A stretch of 64,000 nucleotides of DNA from Arbacia lixula (taxonomy: Eukaryota; Echinodermata; Echinoidea; Arbacioida; Arbaciidae). The stretch spans positions 13,556,857 through 13,620,856 of the forward strand of contig OZ022581.1 of assembly GCA_963669155.1 (NCBI GenBank), written 5' to 3'. The translations under genes were made by a program, and so were the position numbers. The notes beneath the pieces are model-generated. The model was not told where the DNA came from and did not search any database. It saw only the letters and a list, made by a program, of their open reading frames with translations. Shown in pieces: positions 58,001-64,000 of the stretch (position 1 is its first letter; each line of letters begins with the position of its first letter).

Positions 58001-58820
58001 TGGGGAGACTGGACGAGGATTGATTTTAAATCATGTAAAGAGCAGAGTCGTAAATTTTTGGTCAAGAATATTGAATGGTAAAGTAGATAAATATTCTTAT
58101 GTCTTTTTGAAATTCATTTCGGCTCTCCATAAAGATGAGAATTTGGATTTTACCTCTTCTTGATTAAAATTCATTGAAGACACATTCAACCAGGCTGGTT
58201 TAACCTATGTTTGGCTGGGTCAAAATAGTGGTTTGGGTTTGAATATTAATTCTTTGTTAAAATTACGGCTGCATGACATTCTTTGTCAGGATTGGAGTGA
58301 CACTGTATGGTCAAATCGTATTTGCACAAATTATAGAATATTCAAAGGCAAACATGTATTTGAGAACTATTTACTAGCCCTTAATAAAGTTGATGCTGTT
58401 AGTCTCTGTAAGTTTCGGTGTAGATCACATAAATTACCTGTAAACAAGGGCCGATTTAATTCAAACACGCCACATAGCGAAATGCAGTGCACGCTTTGCC
58501 CATCTACCGATATAGGAGATGAATTTCACTACATATTTGTCTGTCCTTATTTTCAGAGAGAAAGACAGTTATATTTGTCTAACGGGTTATTACGCAAGTC
58601 ACGATTTCCATGTGTTTCGCACATGGCAGAACTGTTCAACACTAAAAGCAATTCTCAGCTGAAAAAACTAGCAAAATTTTCTCGTGTTATTATGTTAACG
58701 TTTTCACAGAAAACAGAAAAAAAAGATCATTCAAGTGTCTTAAATAATACAATTAGAATTGGACCTACATATACACGTAGTGGTAGGATAGTGAAACATC
58801 CGGTTTTAGTCAACTTGTAA
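55071..58820 (+). pseudogene. LINE ORF2: APE endonuclease, reverse transcriptase and C-terminal Cys/His finger; one in-frame stop
   Basis: Residues are numbered from the codon at 55089. The endonuclease shows ALNVNG (about 14-19), an SET motif (LSET, ~43), GDFNARTG (158-165) and SDVHCP (281-286), the expected Asn/Glu/Asp-Asn/Asp-His pattern. The reverse transcriptase shows NPDNYRGITLL (~621), GEEQAGFRSTYST (~657), FIDYKKAFD (694-702), GVRQGENLSPLLF (~752) and YADD (809-812). After one TGA at 58161 the same frame continues to 58820. That part carries CTLC...H....C (C-x2-C-x9-H-x4-C, about 1134-1151), a finger common in LINE C-termini. The frame is continuous with ORF1 across its TAG (55068). 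No ATG occurs before the first two endonuclease motifs. The codon 55089 is TTG, and the first ATG (about 55242) would drop catalytic residues. Translation by readthrough or reinitiation is inferred. The single TGA makes this copy probably defective. Confidence 0.9.
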
Positions 58821-59048
58821 ATAATGTGTATTAGAAATGTTACCATCTATTTTATATATTCTCACTAGTCAATTGTATTCATGTTTAGTTACATTCTTCA
58901 TGCATGTAATTTCGTACATTATATGATTATTTGTTGTTGTTCTGTGTAGTATGCTCATGAATTGTATTCGCAAGTCTGTTATACATTATATTGTTATTTA
59001 TGTTTGTTTGTACTCTCATACCCCGAGAGGGGGTCTTTAGAGTCAATA

Positions 59049-59081
59049 AAATTCTACAAATTCTACAAAATTCTACAAATT
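59049..59081 (+). repeat. LINE 3' terminal short repeat (ATTCTACAA)
   Basis: Three to four ATTCTACAA/ATTCTACAAA units follow the AATAAA. This marks the LINE 3' end, where template-jump or microsatellite-type tails replace poly(A) in CR1-like elements. Confidence 0.8.
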
Positions 59082-59474
59082 CAAGAACCAAAAAATTGGT
59101 TCAAGATCAAGAACAGAGGTCCGAGACCAAGAACACCAAATTACGAGATCAAGACCAAGACCAAGACCACTCACCAGTATTTAAATTTCTACTAGTTTTG
59201 AGGAAACTCGCGTTATTTGTGGACTATGGTTATGAGTATAAACTGTCTAATACTTGCACAACTTGCACAACATGAGCAGTCTGTAATATTCTTCTATATG
59301 GCTGAATTAAATGAAAAAAATTGTTTTAAAAAAGTTACACTTTCAATGTGCTTTTTCAATCACTTCACAGGCATGCTCAAAGTTAAATGCACAATACAAG
59401 TCAGTAGCTAGTAGTTTAGCAACAAACTGCACAAAGGATCCAGGATTGTGATAATATGTATGATGGGGAAAAAT
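59082..59474. other. Right arm of hAT element, GACCAAGA-rich then unique
   Basis: 59090-59175 has repeated caagaccaag/gaccaagaac motifs like those at 53887-53950, showing that hAT sequence resumes here. The rest is non-coding. Confidence 0.6.
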
Positions 59475-60112
59475 ACTTCTTTATTTCTGCATGAACATAT
59501 TTGCCTGAGTTACTGAAAAACATATCAAATACTGTGATTTTTTTTTAATAATGACAAAGGCACAAGGCATACAAAATGAACACAACTTTTTTCAAGAATG
59601 ATGATTGTTTTCTGAAATATATTCAAGTCATTCGTTTTTCTCTATAAACACATACACATGACTTGAGTTACTTAATACTTATATATTCTTCTTATATACT
59701 TCTTTATTTCTGCATGAACATATTTGCCTGAGCTCCTGAAAAACATCAAATACTGTGAAGTTTTTTATAATAATGCCAAAGACAGGCATACAAAATAAAC
59801 ACAACTTCATTTCAAGAATGATGATTGTTTTCCGAAATATATTCGTCATTCGTTTTTCTCTATAAACACATACACATGACTTGAGTTACTTATATATTCT
59901 TCTTATATACTTCTTTATTTCTGCATGAACATATTTGCCTGAGCTCCTGAAAAATGTATCAAATACTGTGAATTTTTTTTTAATAATGCCAAAGACACAA
60001 TGCATACAAAATAAACACAACTTCATTTCAAGAATGATGATTGTTTTCCGAAACAGATTCGGAAAACATTCTTTTTTCTCTACAAACACATACACGTTAC
60101 TTATATATAGGT
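59475..60112 (+). repeat. Three-copy tandem repeat, 223/211-bp unit, inside the hAT element
   Basis: acttctttatttctgcatga starts at 59475, 59698 and 59909. Units share catatttgcctgag, aaatactgtga, caaagac..aggcatacaaaat, tcaagaatgatgattgtttt and ctctataaacacatacac. Copies differ by small indels. The unit has no coding sense. It probably arose by expansion within the transposon. Confidence 0.9.
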
Positions 60113-60432
60113 CAGGCAAATTGAGTATTGGTCAAACTTTATCTTAGTAACCAAAACCTGCACCATTATGATATAAATGAATAATTATAACTCCACCATT
60201 TTCGAGATGTATACACTAATACAATGTAAAAACCCTGTCATCATTCAAAAAGACCTGTGACAACTCGAGAGCATTCTCTATAGACTTATTGGTTTTAGCA
60301 ATTTTTCAAACAAAATTGTGCAATTCCTATTTTGGTAAAATAATTACTGAATAGGGATATTATCAAGAACTATTCCAAAACTTACTTTGATTTTTAAAAG
60401 TAATCTATTATGCATTTCTTGCATTATGTAAA

Positions 60433-60454
60433 AAGTCGCCTGGCCAGGCGACTT
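60433..60454. repeat. 22-bp perfect palindrome
   Basis: AAGTCGCCTGGC and its complement read identically on both strands (60433-60454, centre GGCC). It lies in AT-rich surroundings inside the hAT element. It could be a terminator-like hairpin or a protein-binding site; the role is unknown. Confidence 0.9.
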
Positions 60455-61233
60455 ATTAAAAATGTTTTGGACTATAAGAGCATTTGAGAGAGAATTATTC
60501 TGCCACACATTTCATTTAATTAACTTTCAATAGGAATTAAAAACCAATCAACTTAGTGACAAGGGGCATTTCGGGAATTACCAATACTCAACCATCCCTT
60601 TTACAAATTAATGCAACGATACAGCAAGGAAATAACTAAATACACACTATTCGCTAACAAATACAAACAAAACATGACATTTCTAGAATTATTGTTTCCC
60701 ATAAAGACGCATGTATCACCCAGTGTGATGCGCTTTGCATGTGTGATGTTGGCACATATATTGCATGCTCGCTAATCTGCATCTCACGCTTCCCGTGCTA
60801 TGCAGTGATCGGGCAGGGGCCGGGCCGGGTCGGCGGCAGGCTTGCACAGTATAGTAGGGATGATTGTAACTCCAAATTGTATGCGCTCCGACCAAGGAGA
60901 GTGATGTATCGTATCTCCTTTCTCCGACATGCATTATCAATATGATTTATTTGTAATATCGTAATTTTAGTAGCTGGTCTCGTGCTGGTCTCGACGTAAA
61001 ATCCGAGACCAGAAAGGCTCAAGACCAAGAACAAGACCAAGACCAGAGGGTTCGAGACCGAGATCAAGACCAAGAAAAAAAATCCTGATCTCGAGACTGG
61101 TCTCGAGACCAAGACCAGTCTCGAGAACTACAACACTGAACATTAACCCTTGGATTAACCACCATTCCTGCATTTGGGCACGAGTAATACACATATATTT
61201 AATAGAGCAGTGTGTTGTTTAGCACAGGATGGT

Positions 61234-61400
61234 TTTACCCTCTCAGTCCCATAGGCAAGACACGGTGTTGTTTTTGACAGGGGACTCTAAATTCATGGTC
61301 CTGAGAGGGTTAACCCTCCAAGTCCCATTGGCAAGTAACTGTCATTTGTGACAGGGGACTCTAAATTCATGGTCCTGAGAGGGTTAACTCTCTCAATTCC
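61234..61400 (+). repeat. Tandem tiny hairpins, TTAACCCTC...GAGGGTTAA, two and a half copies
   Basis: Units 61234-61313 and 61310-61386 overlap at TTAA. Each has ccctctcagtcccatagg-type left and catggtcctgagagggttaa right ends. Each also shares gacaggggactctaaattca. A third, partial unit follows (61384-61436, ttaactctctcaattccag ... caggggactctgaatg). Related to 53549-53627 by ends only. Confidence 0.8.
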
Positions 61401-61575
61401 AGAGGTGATTAACTGTTGTATTTACAGGGGACTCTGAATGAATGTGGGGTGGAGGGGGGCAGAAGGCGTCTTTCTTGTTAGTCGTGTGGACGCTGCAGCC
61501 ATTGGACTGTCGCCATCTTGAGGGGCCTAGTACCATGGAGACTGGACCTGTGAATGACGAACGTTATGCTCGTCA

Positions 61576-61778
61576 TAGCCTGGCTTCCAGGCTGTTGGTT
61601 ATTTATAATTGAAATGATTTAATAAATGGGTCTAGCTAAAGTAGACTAATCATCATCAAGTTGTTCACCAGCTGAGAGACTGCACACATAGGAGAATAGA
61701 AAAGTGATTAGTCTTGGTGAACTAGACCTTATTTCACAGTTTAAATAGGAAATGTCTTGAAGCCTGGAAGCTCAGCTA
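61576..61778 (+). mobile_element. MITE family D copy 7 (best preserved)
   Basis: TAGCCTGGCTTCCAGGCTGT at the left. The interior is aatgggtctagctaaagtag, actaatcatc, gtgattagtcttggtgaact. The right end AGCCTGGAAGCTCAGCTA is the inverse of the left. Total 203 bp. Each terminus is a self-complementary hairpin. Confidence 0.85.
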
Positions 61779-63250
61779 CATGTCCCCTAAAGCCAAGTTT
61801 CTGCTGACTCATAAGTGATTCATTCAGACCAATTACTATGTTATGTAGTACTAGCCAGGAGGTGACAGTAGTCTACCCTGGAAGTGACCATTTGGTGACA
61901 GAGTTACAAGCGATAATTGAGGGCAAGTATTGAAAAAGCAGTTAAAATTTGGGATGTAGTCATTGTAAGTTTGGGAAATTAATTGCCGATTGACTGATTT
62001 CAGGACCACTTTGGAGACCGATTTATGCTGAATGGGCAGCATTTGTAGTGGAATAAAGAATACAAGAGAGTTATTGTAAAAGAAGAAGAGGTAGTCTGCA
62101 TGATATATCACAACAAAATCAGAGGCTGCGAATGTAATAAAAAATGAATATACCCCATTTATCCACCACACCCATCTGTAATGATATGAGATGCACACTA
62201 TCTGAACTTCTTTCATCGTTTAGTAACTGAAAACTGGATCAATTTCAATCTTCATAGTGACTACTCATGTAAGAGTAACTTAATAATAATACAGTGTTTA
62301 ATTGTTAGCCTAGTTTTTCCCCCAATTTAGCGTGCACATCATTTTTTCTGCTTGAAGTTGAATGCAATGATGTGGTTTGTGGTCTCTTTCAATCCACCGC
62401 TGTTATTAAAAGGCGCTACCTTCTGGTCACTGACCATCATATATTACAGAAAAAAGGCCGCCACAAATTGAAATGTCATGTCATTGCTGCAGCGCGGATG
62501 CCTCAATTTCAGGTTCAAATTGAGGTCAGTGTTACCCTCCTCGAAAGCGCCCGGGCTCTGATGGGTATCCCACATGCGGTTTGTTTAGGTTGGCAGAATG
62601 CTGGCAAAGAGGGCACCATCACCAATTTGAAGTTCATCCAACACAACTTATTCTTTGCATCATGTCCTATGTATGTACATATCTGTAGATACATGAGCTG
62701 TCGATTTGTCAATGATGTTGACTACACTCTGCGTATATATGAGCTATGATATTTGTGATTTGCTGTTATATATTTTGCATAGTTTCGGTGACTGTGACAT
62801 GCTTGTTTTGATCTTATGACACAATATTAAGGAGCGCGTGTGGTTCATGTTTGGTTTGAACCAGCAACTGCCTCTTACAAATATGTCTAATCTTTATATA
62901 CGTACTTGTACCTGCTCAGCACCTAGGAGCGAAATAGGGACCTGGTACGATGTTTTGTTCCTATGAGTGGGGTTCTTAATAATGCAGGATTCTCATGAGG
63001 AGCTACACTGGGCAAATAAATCAAAATCTTACTTATGGTCACTATTTATGTCATTAATCAATTTATGGATGTATGTTTTGATAACAGGGAACCTTTACTT
63101 GATTTTGTGTTTTGTATTTTGCCAGGATTCATCGTTTAGGTCATGCTTTTCCAGACAAAGTGTTGCTATGGGAGAAGTATGATTTCCTAAGTGCAAAGCT
63201 GCAAAATGAGCAAATGTTAATTTGCACAAATTCTTCAATCTGCTTTGTTT
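61779..63250. other. No recognisable gene
   Basis: ORFs at 61851-62216 (minus) and 62372-62749 (plus) have no motif or splice context. Nothing else is supported. Confidence 0.35.

Positions 63251-63281
<31 letters not shown>
63251..63281 (+). repeat. (GACA)n microsatellite
   Basis: About seven to eight ACAG/GACA units. Confidence 0.92.
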
Positions 63282-63285
<4 letters not shown>

Positions 63286-64000
63286 TACTACTTCAGTATT
63301 TAGGCAAAGGATTCTTTAGTTGTCCCTGTTAAATCTGTTTTTTATTTGATTGATAGCAACAGAATTCATTCGTCTGAGACTTCATTTTGCCATTTATTGA
63401 AGTGGAGATATCACAAAGCTTAATGCAGTAAAAGGGACATTGTAGTTTTGCAGATAAGATGAGGCCGTGCAATGAAAAATTGGAAACTGTTCAGCTTTAA
63501 AGTTTTGTAAGTACATGTGAAGTCGAAACAGACAGCTTCATCTGGATTTATGTGTTTAGGTTCAGTGAAAAGGTTTTTCTGTTGATGAACATTCAAGTGG
63601 TGGTTGAATGGAGGTGAAACGTAGCTCCCACCTACTTTGAATTCATGAGTTTGGGGGCTGGCAAGGAGTATACTCTCTTTCTTCCTCGGCTAATAACACC
63701 TTCCCTTTATCAATACAAAAGAAATCAAGAAAGGAGGAAACATTGTGGTCAGTCTCTTCCCCAAAAGTCGGAAGACAGATCAAAAAAGGATGCTAATCCG
63801 TCACATTGCTTTTGGCGAGGTCTTCAAGAGAGTAAAATGAAAGCAAACTTAAGTGGCTTCAGCGCAGATCTCCGAACAGAGGGATTTCTTGTGTCATGTT
63901 GTTTGCAGGGTAAGAAGTCTTGCGCATACAGCGAGAGAGTGTTTTGTATTTTTAGTCACATGAGTGGGGAGGGAGTTGGGATGGTCTTGTGTGTTTTGTC
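63282..64000. other. No recognisable gene
   Basis: Ordinary sequence to the window end, no supported exon or repeat. Confidence 0.35.

Larger units (their letters stand above)
53955..59081 (+). mobile_element. Nearly full-length LINE (non-LTR retrotransposon, CR1/L2-like group)
   Basis: Order: 5' region, ORF1 (54264-55070), ORF2 (from about 55071 to 58820), a roughly 220-base 3' UTR with AATAAA at 59045, and a short terminal repeat. The 3' terminus is ATTCTACAA-type units (59049-59081), not poly(A), which recalls the microsatellite tails of CR1-type LINEs. The APE endonuclease, the reverse transcriptase with YADD and a C-terminal Cys/His finger with no RNase H seen all fit that group. The exact clade is not determined. 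The 5' boundary is uncertain (53955-54240), and no target duplication could be fixed because both flanks are GACCAAGA-rich hAT arms. It looks whole apart from one internal stop in ORF2. Confidence 0.85.
53869..61146. mobile_element. hAT-type DNA transposon with 8-bp target duplication, containing an inserted LINE
   Basis: The terminal inverted repeats CAGTGTTGTAGT (53877-53888) and ACTACAACACTG (61127-61138) match exactly. The flanking 8-mers AACATTAA (53869-53876 and 61139-61146) are identical, the target-site length expected for hAT. Both subterminal regions are arrays of GAGACCAAGA/TCAAGACC motifs. At the right these include a 15-bp-arm hairpin TCTCGAGACTGGTCT...AGACCAGTCTCGAGA (61089-61126). 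A LINE occupies roughly 53955-59081. No hAT transposase (DDE, BED or dimerisation region) is visible in the remaining ~2.1 kb, so the element is non-autonomous. The perfect duplication and termini suggest moderate or young age. Confidence 0.9.

Noticed and set aside
53877-61138. LTR retroelement reading of the 7.3-kb element
   Set aside because: Ends are inverted, not direct; the target duplication is 8 bp; the coding part is a LINE with an APE endonuclease; no protease, integrase, capsid or envelope region seen.
61234-61386. TTAACCC-type ends as telomere seeds
   Set aside because: The motif occurs once per hairpin end with different neighbours, so it is element termini and not telomeric repeats.
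62372-62749. 125-codon ORF with QKKGRHKLKCHVI
   Set aside because: No recognised motif, and base composition equals the surroundings; probably chance.
63125-63215. Possible exon after ttttgtattttgccag (reads RIHRLGHAFPDKVLLWEKYDF)
   Set aside because: The acceptor looks fair, but no donor follows before the microsatellite, and the peptide has no recognisable family; too weak to annotate.

Overview
This is a eukaryotic, AT-leaning, intron- and transposon-rich window. It has no operons, no dense coding and no bacterial-type signals. Short coding exons lie tens of kilobases apart, microsatellites are abundant ((GA)n, (GT)n, (GAA)n, a 150-bp pentanucleotide array, long polypyrimidine tracts), and many small inverted-repeat elements are scattered through it. 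The flavour resembles a marine invertebrate such as an echinoderm, but that is an impression from repeat style and not a proven assignment. I saw no retrovirus-, LTR- or Polinton-like element, no CRISPR, and no rRNA or tRNA gene that I could support.

Host gene: three plus-strand exons all fit phase 0. Two look like alternative first exons (ATG at 6444 with donor at 6537, and ATG at 31658 with donor at 31817). The third is a clean internal exon (52988-53197) with a strong polypyrimidine/AG acceptor and a GTAAGT donor. Either first exon would splice in frame onto the internal one, so the simplest reading is one gene spanning at least 46 kb, with two promoters giving two N-termini, one of them hydrophobic. 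I do not recognise the protein. Most of the remaining sequence is intron or flank.

The most complex element lies at 53877-61138. A hAT-type DNA transposon has 12-bp terminal inverted repeats (CAGTGTTGTAGT) and a perfect 8-bp target duplication (AACATTAA), and a nearly complete non-LTR retrotransposon sits inside it. The LINE has ORF1 (54264-55070) and an ORF2 with endonuclease, reverse transcriptase and C-terminal Cys/His finger. The two ORFs share one frame and are separated by a single TAG, and ORF2 has no ATG ahead of its first endonuclease motifs. One further in-frame TGA at 58161 interrupts ORF2. The LINE ends in short ATTCTACAA repeats. The right part of the hAT element carries a roughly 215-bp tandem repeat.

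MITE landscape: several families can be defined inside the window. Family A (~525 bp, TTAA ends) has 3 copies and family B (~230-bp near-palindrome, TA flanks) has 3 copies, with one A inserted inside one B. Family C (~105 bp) has 2 copies. Family D (AGCCTGG hairpin ends, ~210 bp) has about 7 copies, one interrupted by an unrelated 439-bp element. There are also tiny TTAACCCT...AGGGTTAA hairpins. Single elements include a 797-bp Harbinger-like element (TTA duplication), a 976-bp CpG-rich element, a 427-bp CTAG-flanked element, a 375-bp nearly perfect palindrome and several fold-back pairs. Long stretches between these show no gene signal to me and are listed as such.
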